NCBI GenBank assembly: GCA_905147135.1 | Contig: LR990068.1 | Location: 1,632,001-1,696,000, forward strand | Source: Blastobasis lacticolella | Lineage: Eukaryota; Arthropoda; Insecta; Lepidoptera; Blastobasidae | Length of the DNA stretch: 64,000 nucleotides | Direction of reading: 5' to 3' | Shown: piece by piece, positions 1 to 11,104 of the stretch | Position numbering within the stretch: position 1 is the stretch's first letter | Layout: every line of letters begins with the position of its first letter | Notes under the pieces: model-generated | Seen by the model: the letters and a program-made list of their open reading frames with translations, nothing else | Databases searched by the model: none | Told to the model about the DNA's origin: nothing | Position numbers and translations under genes: made by a program

Positions 1-14
1 TTATTTATCAAGCT

Positions 15-317
15 TTTATCAGGTGGTAGGACTCTTTCAGGCCTGAGGAGTCCGCCTGGGTGAGTACCACCGCCTTATCTATTTCTGCCGCCAAGCAACA
101 ATGCTTGCATTGTTGTGTTCCGGTTTAAAGGATAAGGTAGCCAGCGAAATTACAGGCTTGAGGCATTTCATGTTAGTCCTCACAGTGACAACGCACCTGG
201 GGTATTGCATTTTTGTTACCTGCAACCTAAATGTAAGAATCGTAGATGTTATGGGCGACAGTTACCACTTACCATCAGGTGGGCTGATGGCTCGCTTGTC
301 ACTGAGTAGTATAAAAC
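15..317 (+). mobile_element. LA family non-LTR 3' end
   Basis: About 300 bp starting TATCAGGTGGTAGGACTC and ending ACCATCAGGTGGGCTG...GTATAAAA. The same sequence is seen at 5838-6213, 18838-19376, 20071-20242, 30972-31160 and, reversed, at 34345-34498 and 63210-63487. No protein recognised. Confidence 0.7.
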
Positions 318-330
318 ATATTTAGATAAC

Positions 331-643
331 TTGTCAAGCTTCTTGCAAAGCCATCGCACCGCCCGCCCCGGGCTGGGTACTCATCCCCATTACGAAGACC
401 CTCTAGTGGTGTCCACGCGAAGATTTGAAAGAACGTTCCTCGCTGGTATGATTCGGATGTGGAATGAGCTCCCAGCCACAGTGTTTCCTTTGGACTATGA
501 CATGGGATCGTTCAAGAGGTATATGCTAGAGGTCTCCTTAGGGGCGGGCAACGCATTGGTAGCGCCCGTGATGTTGCTGATGTCTATAGGCGGCGGTGAC
601 CACTTTCCATCAACTTTATGTTTGCCGTATAAGATAAAATAAA
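331..643 (+). mobile_element. LB family LINE 3' end with reverse transcriptase C-terminus
   Basis: Reads SHRTARPGLGTHPHYED then FERTFLAGMIRMWNELPAT and YDMGSFKRY, the typical C-terminal tail of insect non-LTR reverse transcriptases, followed by a 3' UTR ending ATAAGATAAAATAAA. 5'-truncated. Related copies at 9655-9988, 23922-24202 and elsewhere. Confidence 0.78.
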
Positions 644-671
644 CTTACGTTTGTAGGTCTTTACTTTTTAC

Positions 672-770
672 TGTGGCCGTGTGGTGTCCGGCAGAGTAGA
701 ATAGCACCAACCTCTTACACTCGTGGATGTCGTACAAGGCGACTAATGTTTTCGACGCAAAAGATTTATA
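672..770 (+). mobile_element. N260 fragment (5' part)
   Basis: Carries GCCGTGTGGTGTCCGGCAGA and the next 80 bp of the N260 consensus, then breaks off in AT-rich sequence. Confidence 0.75.
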
Positions 771-867
771 GTTTTTCTTATTTGAGTAATATTCTTTCAT
801 ATAATGCACGATTTTTTTAAACAACAGGTTGGGGAAGATATTCTATGGTCGGATCTTAGACCAATAG

Positions 868-1100
868 TATAAAACAGTCGCTTTCCGCAGTCTGTCCCTA
901 TGTATCTATGTACGCTTAGATCTTTTAAACTACGCGACGGATTTTAATGCGGTTTTCAACAATAGATAGATTGAGGGAAACGTTTATAAGCAAGGTAAAA
1001 ATGGTAGGTAGTGGTAAAGTAGGTGCAGAGTAGATATAGTGTACCTATAGCGTAGGGTTGGGGTAGGACGCCACGCGAACAAAGTCGCTCCGTATTCTTT
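868..1100 (+). mobile_element. Hx family element
   Basis: AGTATAAAACAGTCGCTTTC, TATGTACGCTTAGATC and GCGACGGATTTTAATGCGG are shared with 11560-11790, 21080-21200, 34190-34310 and 53265-53450. The family resembles non-autonomous Helitron-type repeats of Lepidoptera, but I could not define its ends. Confidence 0.5.
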
Positions 1101-1139
1101 AGTTTGTAATAAAAGAAAGCCGTTTTGATTCATGTTAAT

Positions 1140-1406
1140 CATCATCACAGCCCGTAACAGTCCACTGCAGGACTTAGGGCCTCTCCCACGAAAGGGGGGT
1201 TATTGCCATAATCTCCACGCTTGGCAGGCGGGTTGGAGAGTTGGAGTGTGGCAGTGTTTAAATATAACAATGGAAAATGCTGCTGCCCATTTTCCAGACT
1301 ACGGAGACTCTTGATCTTTTGCCTCGAAAACATTAGTCGCCTTGTACGACACCCATGAGCGTAAGGGGTTGGTGCTATTTTACTCTGCCGGACACCACAC
1401 GGCCAC
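1140..1406 (-). mobile_element. N260, full length, with target duplication
   Basis: Flanked by the 12-bp direct repeat ATTCATGTTAAT at 1128-1139 and 1407-1418. It runs from the reversed (GAT)n end to the GGCCGTGTGG start. Length and target duplication fit retrotransposition of a short non-coding element. The open frames inside it are not genes. Confidence 0.85.
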
Positions 1407-1418
1407 ATTCATGTTAAT

Positions 1419-1779
1419 AAACAAAATAAATTAAAATATATTTTTTTGTTAATTCTTGAAATACATTTCAATTTTAAATCTACAAAAACACGTAATAGGT
1501 AAAAATAATAAACATTTTTGCCCAAGCTACATATATCTTTTTAACTAACCCTAAACGCGTACTAGTTTTTATTTATTTACACACATACCGATCGGTTTTC
1601 GGTCGAATTAGTCGGTTTTTTGTATCTCGCCAATAATTGCAATAGGTAAGTATCAATCATAATTAATTACAATAATTTACTTGCGCTGGTGATGCCCCCG
1701 GTATTGCAGTCGTTCATAGGTAACGCTGTGATCACACGCGCACTAATCTAGCATCCTACTTAACCCTAGATAACTAACC
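1419..1779. other. AT-rich stretch without a recognisable feature
   Basis: No coding signal and no repeat family shared with the rest of the window was seen here. Confidence 0.5.
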
Positions 1780-2003
1780 TTCTACGGTGAGGGAAAACAT
1801 CGTAATGAATTCTGCACATTCAGGCGACTGGATGTGTAACCATGATCCAATCTGGTCAGGTTCCCCTGGTAGCAGGGTCATGGAGGTCAGATCGCGGTCG
1901 CTTCACTATAATTACCTGACCTGCCAAATCCTGGATCATGGTCAAGGCGGACTCCGGGCCCTCGTGCGCGAGAGCACAACCGGGACATTAACGCTAAGAT
2001 GAT
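1780..2003 (+). mobile_element. SINE-T, 5'-truncated
   Basis: Body and 3' end only (GGTGAGGGAAAACATCGTAA to CGGGACATTAACGCTAAGATG). The tRNA-like head is missing. Confidence 0.8.
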
Positions 2004-2109
2004 TTTTATTTACTAACCATCGTCGATTCGACGATGCGGACTTTTAAAAATCGCGCATGAGTTCGAACTTTTTCCATACTTTGTCTTATCTCAGTCGACC
2101 CTTGCGTAG

Positions 2110-2193
2110 GTATTGCAAACGTCCATAAGATGCGGTGACTACTTACCATCAGGCAGACCGTAAGCTTGTTTGCCACCTCGGTAATATAAAAAA
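2110..2193 (+). mobile_element. LD 3' terminus
   Basis: GCAAACGTCCATAAG, ACTTACCATCAGGCAG and TAATATAAAAAA match the 3' end of LD as at 14725-14887. Confidence 0.6.
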
Positions 2194-2277
2194 ATATTTG
2201 AGGGTTTTAAGTGTAGGGGGCCGTGAGCGCTATTCCAGCAACCATGGCTCGTCGCATCGACGCAGGTTAGTAATTAC

Positions 2278-3617
2278 TAGAGATGAAACGGATAGTTGTT
2301 TGGCCGGATACCGAATACCGGATATCCGGCCAGCGTCCTAGCCGGATAGCCGGATATCCGGCGGCCGGATATTCATAGGTCATAGTCTCTGAATAAGTTT
2401 GTACAAGCTGTATACGACTGTATGTGTTTATGTTAATTAAAATTTTCGTTTAATGTGAATAATTTGAACGTTGAACTGAACAGTTCTTCCGTTCTTATAC
2501 GGATTGATAGTTTCAATATACGGGCTTACACATTAGCCCACAGCATCGTAGGGGATAAACGACATCGTATACTACCTCTAAATATAAAGAAATTCATATT
2601 TTAATCCAGGATAATATTTTTTCATATCTATTATATCAATATATTGATTGACTTTAAATTATTACACTAAGTACATTATAATACTAAACAGCACTTGTCA
2701 AAACTACACACGACAAAAATGCATATTTATGCTGATCAGCGGGTGTCACCCTGTTGGGCAAAGTACGTAATGTCCACACTCGTGGAAGCTCAATGCGATG
2801 GATTGAGCATGTGCTCCGCCGCCCGAAAGATCACCTTAGTGCAAGTAGCCCTTAATTTGGCGACGATGACTCGCTGATGCGGAAGACACCCACACGCCAC
2901 CTGGCTGACGGCGGACCAACGGAAACTGAAGGACAATATTATTGACGCTGCTATTGCTCAAAATATAAAGAAATGGAGGAAGCAGACAAGGAGAGCTGAC
3001 TCCAGCTAATGGAAAAGGCATAGTGCAAAAAGTAGAGACCAGAAAACTATTAAAAATTTTTGCTATCTTACCAAATGAACGATACGAGTAGAATAGGTGC
3101 CGACATAATCAATACTCCTTTGATTAATATTTATGTTTTTTAAACGTTTTGATACGACTTTTTATTCGACTGCTACAGAAGGGCATATATTTCCGATGAG
3201 CAAAATCACTTTTATGGGCTTTTCATACATTTTTTACTATCCGGTATCCGGCCGGATATTAACGCATTATCCGGTATCCGGCCGGATACTAAATTAAATA
3301 AATATAAATAATAAATATTCGTGGACAAATTCACACAGCGCCATCTAGCCCCAAACTAAGCAAAGCTTGTGCTATGGGTGCTAGATAACTGATATACTAC
3401 TAAATACTTTTAAATACATACTTATTATACATAGAACACCCAGACCCGTAACAGAAATTAAAATTCATCATTTCAATTTCTGCCCGGCCGGGAATCGAAC
3501 CCGGGACCTCTTGCGTGGCAGACCGGCATGTTGACCATTTAACCACTCAGGTCGTCATATTATTATGGCCGGATAGGCCGGATACCGGATAGTGGCCGGA
3601 TATCCGTTACATCTCTA
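2278..3617. mobile_element. hAT-like DNA transposon, non-autonomous, 1340 bp
   Basis: Termini TAGAGATG and CATCTCTA are flanked by an exact 8-bp duplication GTAATTAC at 2270-2277 and 3618-3625, as expected of hAT elements. Both ends carry arrays of CCGGATAT/ATCCGG-type sequence (about 2320-2375, 3240-3295, 3565-3610). No transposase is seen. A SINE-G is nested at 3300-3555, and a weak LINE-like tail may lie at 2740-3010. Confidence 0.8.
3300..3555 (-). mobile_element. SINE-G nested in the hAT-like element
   Basis: Reversed head with B box GGTTCGATTCC and the CTGCCACGC anticodon-loop region of tRNA-Gly(GCC), then the body with GGGGCTAGATGGCGCTG and an AT-rich ATTTATT tail. Confidence 0.9.
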
Positions 3618-3625
3618 GTAATTAC

Positions 3626-4460
3626 GTGATTTTTTTACTATTTCGATTGTGTGTTTTTGCGTTCCTATTTCTGTTGTAGATGTATTTTATTTATTTTCAA
3701 CGCTATTTATTAGTCTTTGGTTTAGATATAATTCGTCAGTTATTATTACAAGTACGAAAATTCATCGGGAAGTGAGAAAGAAGGCCACAATGTAGAGATA
3801 GAAAGGAAAACCTCAAAATTACAACAATGTAAAGAATACTCAGAGACCAATGGATGTATAATGAAATGAGAGCCCTTACTGGCATATTTACATTATCTGC
3901 AATAATGAAACTATCATTGATATGATCATTTACCATCAAATAACTTTATTTGACTTTACATTTTGTGGAAATCTCCATATTGCACCAAGTGCAACAAATC
4001 GTGCGGGAAACATAAACTTCACGTGTGTCACAAATGTATTAGTTTTTTGATTTTAAATAAAATATTTATGTTAGTAGATTATTACATTCATTATATTATA
4101 TCTATCTATATTAGCCCGAATCATCCCACTGCTGGGCAAAGGCCTATATTATATTATAAATTTAAATTATTTTTATCCTTTGTAAATGATATTAGGCATG
4201 AACTTTAAAATCTTACAATTGTTAATTTGGCATGAAAACTATGATCTCATTCATTGTGTTATTTGATTAATAATTTGACATAATACTAGTTATATAAATA
4301 TATTAAATACACTTCATTACTATTAAAAACTATATTTTATATACATTTTGCTTTAATAAAACGTTTTAACCCCTTTACAATACCGTAGTCAAATCGACGA
4401 CGGTTAGTATAAAGCGTCGAAAAATAAGGTTAGTGATCTAGGGTTAAAGGAGACTCCACA
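3626..4460. other. AT-rich stretch, nothing recognised
   Basis: Only a short piece resembling a repeat end (CCCACTGCTGGGCAAAGGCC near 4125) stands out. Reading frames are short and without known motifs. Confidence 0.5.
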
Positions 4461-4553
4461 TGTCATTCATGCAAACGTCCATAGGCTGCGGTGACTGCTT
4501 ACCATCAGGCGGGCCGTAAGCTTGTTTATTGCCCCTTAGTGGCATAAAAAAAA
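4461..4553 (+). mobile_element. LD 3' terminus
   Basis: Contains CGTCCATAGGCTGCGGTGAC and ACCATCAGGCGGGCCGTAAG, then TGGCATAAAAAAAA. Confidence 0.65.
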
Positions 4554-4696
4554 TGTAGAATGCTAGATTAGTGCGCGTGTAATCGCAGCTTAACTGTTTA
4601 CCATCAGGCAGGTACGCAACATTATGCGTGTTGCTTTGATAGCTACACTAACACCCGTTTTCACTGAACTCCATTAAGCATTACCTAAGTAGGAAA

Positions 4697-4851
4697 CCGT
4701 GTGGTGTCCGGCAGAGTAGAATAGCACCAGCCCCTTACACTCGTGTGTGTCGTACAAGGCGACTAATGTTTTCGAGGCAAAACTTCTAGTCTCCGTAGGC
4801 TGGGCAATTGGCAGCAGCGTTTTCCATTCTTCTTCTTTTGTTTTGTTGGTT
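4697..4851 (+). mobile_element. N260, 5' half
   Basis: Starts CGTGTGGTGTCCGGCAGAG and continues through the ACTAATGTTTTCGAGGC block. The 3' half is lost. Confidence 0.75.
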
Positions 4852-5548
4852 ATAATGCAGGGGTGGTTAGTACGAAAGAAAAAAAATACCCCTACATACC
4901 CTTTTTTACGTTCGAGTACCTACCAGACGATTCTCATACAGTATAATAACTTCTATATTACATGGCTTAAGAGGCTGTTTTTTTTAAATATAATGAGTTA
5001 ACTAATAGTGAACCCATTTTTATCCCGGTATATCGCCGGTGTGGGCGCTCGTGCGCATACGTCGCCCCCTACCTGGATGAGCTCGCTTAACTTTCCCTTT
5101 GCTTTCCATTAGATTTTTGACGTTTGTAAAGAGATTAATTAACGTAATCCTAATTCAATAAATACTTTTCCATGTTCATTTCATTCTTATTATTCATTTC
5201 GTTGCTGGCTATTCTGGGTTTTTTGCCAAGCCCTTTGGGTCTGGAGATATTGGGAAATGCTTAGTTTTGAACTCTCGACACAAATAAGATTGACGTGTGG
5301 ATCTGTGGATCTCTGTGTGTGTGGCGTCGTAGCTCCCGAACGGATGGACGGATTACGATGCGGTTTTCTTTGTTTGGAAGCCAGTTTCATCGAGTTTGTT
5401 TCTTTAAAATCGGTATAAATAAATAAATTATCGTTTATTTATCACATTACAAAAAAGTTTTAGAATAAACATTGCAATTAAAAAAAAACATATGTTAATA
5501 CATAACAAAGAAAAAACTAATTCAAAATATACCTAATGATAAATGGGC
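4852..5548. other. Unassigned sequence
   Basis: No gene or shared repeat recognised, apart from the common retroelement phrase ACGGATTACGATGCGGTTTT near 5350. Confidence 0.4.
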
Positions 5549-5612
5549 TTTTTTTTTTTATACCACCAAGGTGGCAAACAAGCTTACGGCCTGCCTGATG
5601 GTAAGTAGCTTA
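5549..5612 (-). mobile_element. LD 3' terminus, reversed
   Basis: T-run, TATACCACCAAGGTGGC, AAGCTTACGGCCTGCCTGATG: the reversed LD end. Confidence 0.65.
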
Positions 5613-5837
5613 TGGCTCAGGGGAGCGTGACACAAGTCCCACCCCCTGCTATTCTGCTACTCCCTTCAAAATATATATATTTTTACACACACACGAAGTT
5701 AAAGAAGGTATAACGACTATACCTAACGTAGGGCCCAGCCGTCGACAATTTGTCGATAAAAAAATGCCTCCTAGTAATTGTTTTGTAAGTGGGTACTAGT
5801 GTCATTTTTGTCTTGTCGTGTTAGAAGACAAACTTTA

Positions 5838-6213
5838 AATCAAGTGGTAGAACTCTGTCAAGCCTGAGGAGTCCGTCTGGGTGAGTACCACCGCCTCATC
5901 TATTTCTGCCGCCAAGCAACAATGCTTGCATTGTGTTCCGGTTTGAAGGATAAGGTAGCCAGCGCGATTACAGGCATGAGGCATTTCATCTCAGTCCTCA
6001 CAGTGACATCGCATCTGCGGTTTTGAATTTTTGTAACCTGCAACCTAAATGTAAGAATCGTGAATGTTTATTTATTTATTTATTTATTAAATCTTTATAC
6101 ACTAAAGGTACATTGGCAAACTTAAAGCTAAAGTAGCCTTATCTATGTTATGGGCTACAGTTACCGCTTACCATCAGGTGGGCTGTCTGCTCGTTTGTCA
6201 CATCGTAGAATAA
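5838..6213 (+). mobile_element. LA copy interrupted by an A/T repeat and another 3' end
   Basis: LA sequence runs from AAGTGGTAGAACTCTGTC to TCGTTTGTCACATCG. At about 6067-6145 it is broken by (TTTA)n and a short unrelated segment, probably a reversed 5'-truncated retroelement. Confidence 0.7.
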
Positions 6214-6289
6214 TAACTTTACCAACAGAAAAGTTGGATAACCTCTGACCATGTTTACATATATTCAAATATTTTTTTAAACCAACTTT

Positions 6290-6760
6290 ATTGAACCGAT
6301 TTTAATGAAAAAAGCTAAAAAGGATCTCAATGAGGAGTTTTCCAGTAGGTATTGATAGTTGGTTTCAAAAAGCATCAATAGATGGCGCTCCTTCAATTTT
6401 GGTAATCTTTTTATAATCTGTATGATGGTGGCAGTGATTTCATGCAGCCAATTAATATCTACTAAACTTAAAAATAAAATGTTTATTAATATAAACATAA
6501 CTGTAAAAATAAATATTGATAGACACTGGCACTATGTTTCATTATTATTACAACCTCTTAAATGGTTGAAAACTATTGACTAATACAATATAATCCAATA
6601 CAACGTACCCAGTGTTTATATCCTGTTTGCTAAGAATCTATTTCAAGCGATTATCAATTACCAAAATTGTTGGAGCGCCATCTAGTAAGTGGTTACGAAA
6701 GCTTTAGATACCTATTGGAAAACTGCTCATTAAACTGGCTTTCAAATACAGAAAACCGCA
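6290..6760. mobile_element. TIR element (MITE), copy 1
   Basis: Inverted arms of roughly 130 bp. GATGGCGCTCC...CAATTTTGGTAAT at about 6380 is mirrored by ATTACCAAAATTGTTGGAGC at 6657, and the outer GAGGAGTTTTCCAGTAGG is mirrored by CCTATTGGAAAACTGCTC. A relative lies at 10425-10838. No coding. Confidence 0.65.
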
Positions 6761-7021
6761 TCAATATCGGTCCATCCGTTCGGGAGCTATACGATGCCAA
6801 AGACAGACACACCGATACACAAAGCCGAAACAGACGTCTAATTTATAACATACCTCTTTTTTCACATGGATAGCCAGTATACAGGAGTTCTTTGTCTTTC
6901 GCAGGAGGAGAGTGCGGGCGCAGGCAGTCTCCGAGCCTTGCTGCCTGACGCCATGGAGGTCAGTACCTGCACCGAGATATTCTTTCAAATACCTGTATCT
7001 GTCTTTCCCTCTTCCCAAAGG

Positions 7022-7110
7022 TTGTCTGGGAGAGATCGCTTAAAGCAATAAGGCAGACTTTGCGCGCATGTATATTATGCTGATTCTTGTATATTGTCTT
7101 GTAATATGCG
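7022..7110 (+). mobile_element. LINE 3' end with GATCGCTTAAAGCAATAAGG
   Basis: Short 3' tail also found at 24860-24960 and 45125-45245. The family is not otherwise represented. Confidence 0.5.
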
Positions 7111-7138
7111 CTAGAGAGTTTTTACTTACTGACTATCT

Positions 7139-7398
7139 GGCCGTGTGGTGTCCGGCAGAGTAGAATCGCACCAACCCCTTACTCTCGTGGGTGTCGTACA
7201 AGGCGACTAATGTTTTCGAAGCGAAAGATCTACAGGCTCCGTAGGCTGGAAAATGGGCAGCAGCGTTCTCCATTGTTATATTTACGACACTGCGATCTTC
7301 AACCCAACTGCCAAACGCGGAGATTATGGCATTACTTCCTCTTTCGTGGAAGAGGCCGTAAATCCTGCAGTGGACAGTTATGGACTGTGATGATGACG
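7139..7398 (+). mobile_element. N260, near full length
   Basis: Begins GCCGTGTGGTGTCCGGCAGA and ends CTGTGATGATGA. No clear target duplication. Confidence 0.85.
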
Positions 7399-7523
7399 TG
7401 ATTGATTAACAAAAATCAACAGCTTTCTCTTATTACTAGTGGACCCGCCGTGACGTCGTTCGCGTAGCGTCCTATCCCTACACTACCCTACCCCTACCCT
7501 ACGTTACCCTATCCCTACTCCTT

Positions 7524-7680
7524 ATCATCATCATCGTCCTAGCGCTTATCCCGGCCTCTGCCAGTGTCCACCTTTCTACTCATTCTTCTCCACTTCGCCC
7601 TGTCTTAGGCATCCTCGCATTCGACACAGCGATGTCGATCCATCGCCTCTTGGGTCGCCCACGGTGCCTCTTTCACCTAT
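7524..7680 (-). mobile_element. LF (RTE-like) RT C-terminal fragment
   Basis: Reversed, it reads GRPKRRWIDIA near its start and then ARMPKTGRS, matching the tail at 25911-26235. Ends in (ATC)n. Confidence 0.6.
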
Positions 7681-7742
7681 ACCCAGCCTATACCTACCCT
7701 AAATCTACCCTACACCTACCCTACACATACTTTACCCCATAC

Positions 7743-8012
7743 CTTACAGAATACCGCAGCTAAACAATACTCTTTTAAATAGTATTGTGTTTCCGCCGGT
7801 GAGTAAGGTTTCCAGTGCGCCATGGGGTGGGAATTTGGGGAACCGTGGCTTTGGCAGTGGAGGGACATTTGTCTTTTTGCTGCCAGAGTAACGTGTTATA
7901 CAGGTGCAACGCATTGGCGATCCTCTCGGTGTTGCTAATGTCTATAGGCAGTGGTGACCACTTTCCATTAGGTGGCCCGCTTGCCTGTTTGCCTACCGTA
8001 TGACATAAAAAA
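7743..8012 (+). mobile_element. LC family LINE 3' end
   Basis: Matches 31440-31770 and 61228-61530: CCGGTGAGTAAGGTTTCCAG, GGAACCGTGGCTTTGGCAGT, CTTTTTGCTGCCAGAG, then the A-tail. Confidence 0.75.
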
Positions 8013-8271
8013 ACCTAGCCTTTTTTTCTTGCTTATAAACCTATCTCTTAAATAATCTGTTGTTGACAATTGCATTAAGATCTAAGCGTATATAGATACA
8101 TAGGGCAGACAACGTAAAAGGACTTTGTTATATACTGTTTTAGTTTATGCCAAGTGTGGCACTGTCCAGCTAATGTAAAGCGGCCACCGTCGCCTGCATC
8201 CTGAATAGTAGTAAGAGATGTTTAGATATGTATCTAAGGTATATAGAATAGACAAAACGCTCTTTATAACT

Positions 8272-8463
8272 TAACTCTGTTGGTAACAATTTTCTGATTT
8301 CAATGACTGAAATTGTTACTTTTGCGGTTACGCATCATCGATTTCATGGGTTCAGTTTCTTACAAAGTGCCATTGCAATAAATTTTAACTAAATCGATGA
8401 TACTTAATCACGAACGTAACAATTTCAATCATCGAAATCGGAGAATTGTAAGCAACAGAGTTA
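8272..8463. mobile_element. Short palindromic MITE, copy 1
   Basis: Arms TAACTCTGTTGGTAACAATT and its complement at the right end, with inner AATTTCA..TGAAATTGTTAC stems. A second copy is at 62086-62297. Confidence 0.75.
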
Positions 8464-8876
8464 CCTACTACGCAGAATAACTAGACTTGCAGTTTTTTTT
8501 AGCAGAAATCGCGTGCTGAAATATGAATATTATTAACTCCTCGTTTACTTAAGCTATGATCGCGTAATAGAGTTTTAAACATAATTGCGGGGAGCTCAAT
8601 CGAGCTAATCATTAATATTCATCGACGTAAGTACAGTATTAATCGAGCGAACACTCGAAGTGTTCGCGTGAAACTTGGCTCCATAGGATTACAAACGAAT
8701 TATGAAAATGAGGAGTTGCGTTTACGACGTGTTGCGCTAGCGTGACGACTTGGTTAAGGATTAATGGAAAAAATCGATGACAAAGCTAAGTCTGCTGTCG
8801 GAACTAGTGAATAGCGCAATCTCGATCCGCATTATAAAAAATATGATTGGCAAAATTTACACAGCCATCTAACCCC
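8464..8876. other. Unassigned sequence
   Basis: No reading frame or repeat relationship recognised. Confidence 0.5.
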
Positions 8877-8965
8877 ATTGGCCTAATGGTTATGGGGTTC
8901 AGCTCGTACCCCGAGGCACCGGATTCGAACCCCAGTGCTGCTATGTACCAATGACTCTTTTCTAT
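8877..8965 (+). mobile_element. SINE-T-like tRNA-related head
   Basis: Has GGATTCGAACCCC as B box and continues ATGTACCAATGACTCTTTTC as in SINE-T. Diverged and truncated. Confidence 0.6.
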
Positions 8966-9029
8966 AGTTTAGAAAATATTTGAATTTGTGTGTACTTGGT
9001 CGGGGGTTGTTTGATTTTTCTGTCGGTTG

Positions 9030-9210
9030 GGTAGACAAACGGAAGCAAGCAACCTGATGGAAAGTGGTCACCGCCGCCTATGGATATTAGCAAAACCGTG
9101 AGGTATCAACGATGTGCTACCCACCTCTAAAACTCTCCACTGCCAAACCCACGGTTCCTCATCTTGTTGAGCACAGAAGACCTTACTTATCGGCAGGAAA
9201 GCAATACCAA
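9030..9210 (-). mobile_element. LC 3' end, reversed
   Basis: GATGGAAAGTGGTCACCGCC to CTTACTTATCGGCAGGAAAG is the reversed LC sequence with a degraded middle. Confidence 0.65.
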
Positions 9211-9650
9211 TTATTTGATATATAAAGCTGTTTGGGTTATCAATATTTTGTATGGAAATCGCTCTACAAAAGGCGGCATATTAGCACAGCAAATCGCTTT
9301 TTGCGAAATAAAATATCGCATCTGGAGGCACCTTTCCGCACAATGTTTTAAACTATTGCGGTTATTATCACACATTTTAAGGGCATGTTCCGGGTTTCCT
9401 ACCGCGTACCTAGTTGACGAGTAGCCCGATATTTCGACGCAGTTCATCCTTTCCGCTCGTTCATCCAATGGGATACGACTGAAGCAATGCAGACAATCGT
9501 ATAACTGACAAATCAATAGATCAATTAGGGGACGGCTGTGCGCGCGCCGCATTCAGATCCGAATCGGAGAGATCCAGTTTCCAAACGCTGCCACGAGCCT
9601 TCGGAGACGATATTGCAATATTGGCTGTTGCTTTGAATAAAGAAAGTGAA
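9211..9650. other. Unassigned, with a sequence shared with 43395-43475
   Basis: GACGAGTAGCCCGATAT and GGGTTTCCTACCGCGTACC recur near 43390-43470. The 113-residue frame on the - strand here has no recognised motif. Confidence 0.4.
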
Positions 9651-9654
9651 GTAG

Positions 9655-9988
9655 GCATAGCGGGGTATCCCGTTCGAAGTGGAGCCGACCGACTGGGGGA
9701 CCTGTACATTATACGCGTCTCACTACGTAGAACCCTCTGTTGGTCACGACACGAAGCTTCGAAAGAACGTTTCTCGCTCGTACGATTCGGATGTGGAATG
9801 AGCTCCCAGCCACAGTGTCTCCTTTGGACTATGACATGGGATCGTTCGAGAGGTATATTATAGGCCTCTTCAGAGGCGGGCAACGCATTGGTGACTCCCC
9901 TGGTGTTGCTGATGTCCATAGGCGGCGGTGACCACTTTCCATCAGGTGGCCCGCTTGCCTGTTTGTCTGCCGTATAACATAAAAAAAA
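9655..9988 (+). mobile_element. LB LINE 3' end, well preserved
   Basis: Encodes FERTFLARTIRMWNELPAT and YDMGSFERYI (RT C-terminal tail), then a 3' UTR ending CCGTATAACATAAAAAA. Confidence 0.8.
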
Positions 9989-9996
9989 TACAATGG

Positions 9997-10255
9997 TCAT
10001 CTTGGCGTTAATGTCCCGGTTGTGCTCTCGCGCTCGAGAGCTCGGAGTCCGCCTTGACCATTATTTAGCAGATCAGATAATTACAGTGGAGCGACTGCCA
10101 TCTCACCTACCACGCTGTTACCAGGGGAAGCAGACCAAATTGGATTATGGTTACACATTCAGTCGCCCGGATGTGCAGGTTGCGTCACGTTTTCGCTCAC
10201 CGTCAGAGCATCAGTTAGTGTTTTCTAACGTACGTAACTCAGAAATGAGTAATGA
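9997..10255 (-). mobile_element. SINE-T, reversed, head missing
   Basis: Starts TTGGCGTTAATGTCCCGG (reversed 3' end) and runs to the ACTCAGAAATGAG region next to where the tRNA-like head should be. Confidence 0.8.
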
Positions 10256-10288
10256 GCAGTTTTCCAATACGTATCTATGATCTGTTTA

Positions 10289-10404
10289 AACTGACTTGTC
10301 TTGTTTGGTGAACAAACAATGCCCAAAATCACGACTAGCCGTATCAATCATGCTACATACCTTAAATACATCATTTCCTTAACCAAATAAGACAAGTCAG
10401 CTTG
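10289..10404. mobile_element. Small TIR element (about 116 bp)
   Basis: Ends CTGACTTGTCTTGTTTGG and the complement of it near 10384-10404. The left part recurs at the window end (63890-64000). Confidence 0.65.
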
Positions 10405-10424
10405 GACAGATTATAAAGCATTTC

Positions 10425-10838
10425 TTCCTTAATTATGGTAATCGAAGATCGCTTGAAATAGGTACTTATCAAAGAGGATATAAATAAACACTGCATATCT
10501 TGTACTGGATCATATCAATACATTTCAACAATTTTAGAGGTTTTAATAAATTATTACAATAAAAAAACATCTATTTGATTGAGACATTTCGTTTTATGGA
10601 CGCTAGCATCAAGAATGAACGTAATCCAAATATAAAAGGTTTGTATTAAAATGGAACATAGTGCCTACTTACTTAAATCATTTTTTTACATTTCTTTCAA
10701 CCTTTAAAAGGTATGTTTATATTAATAAACATTTTATTTTTAAGTTTAGTATTAGTTGGCTGCATGAAATCACTGCCACCATCATACAGACTAAAAAAAT
10801 ATTACCAAAATTGTAGGAGCGCCATCTATTGATGAAAA
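10425..10838. mobile_element. TIR element (MITE), copy 2 of the 6290 family
   Basis: Shares GGCTGCATGAAATCACTGCC and ACCAAAATTGTAGGAGCGCC with copy 1 in opposite orientation. Confidence 0.65.
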
Positions 10839-10844
10839 TTTAAA

Positions 10845-10955
10845 ATTTAAAATTTCTTTATTGATTAGGACATTCAATATCTCTTTCAATCGTCAGAAAG
10901 GAGGGGGGTAGGAAAGTAGGAAGGAAACACACAGTGACACGCTGACCGCCCTATG
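10845..10955 (-). mobile_element. LINE 3' end shared with 46500-46625
   Basis: TTTCTTTATTGATTAGGACA, CAATCGTCAGAAAGGAGG and CACACAGTGACACGCTG are the reverse of 46500-46625. Confidence 0.6.
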
Positions 10956-11104
10956 GCCGTAGATAAACGTATCCCTCATTGGTTCATGGCAGCACTGTGG
11001 TTCGAAACTCGGGGTACAAGTCGGACCCCTTAACATAACACCACCGACGCTCCCAGTAGGCACCTCCATTCTCACCTGTTAAACATCTCTTGGTGTTAAC
11101 CCTG

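Larger units (their letters stand above)
7430..8155 (-). mobile_element. Hx element carrying nested LF and LC pieces
   Basis: Outer parts ACTAGTGGACCCGCCGTGAC and GGACTTTGTTATATACTG belong to Hx. Inside are an RTE-type tail (7524-7680) and an LC copy (7743-8012). Confidence 0.5.
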
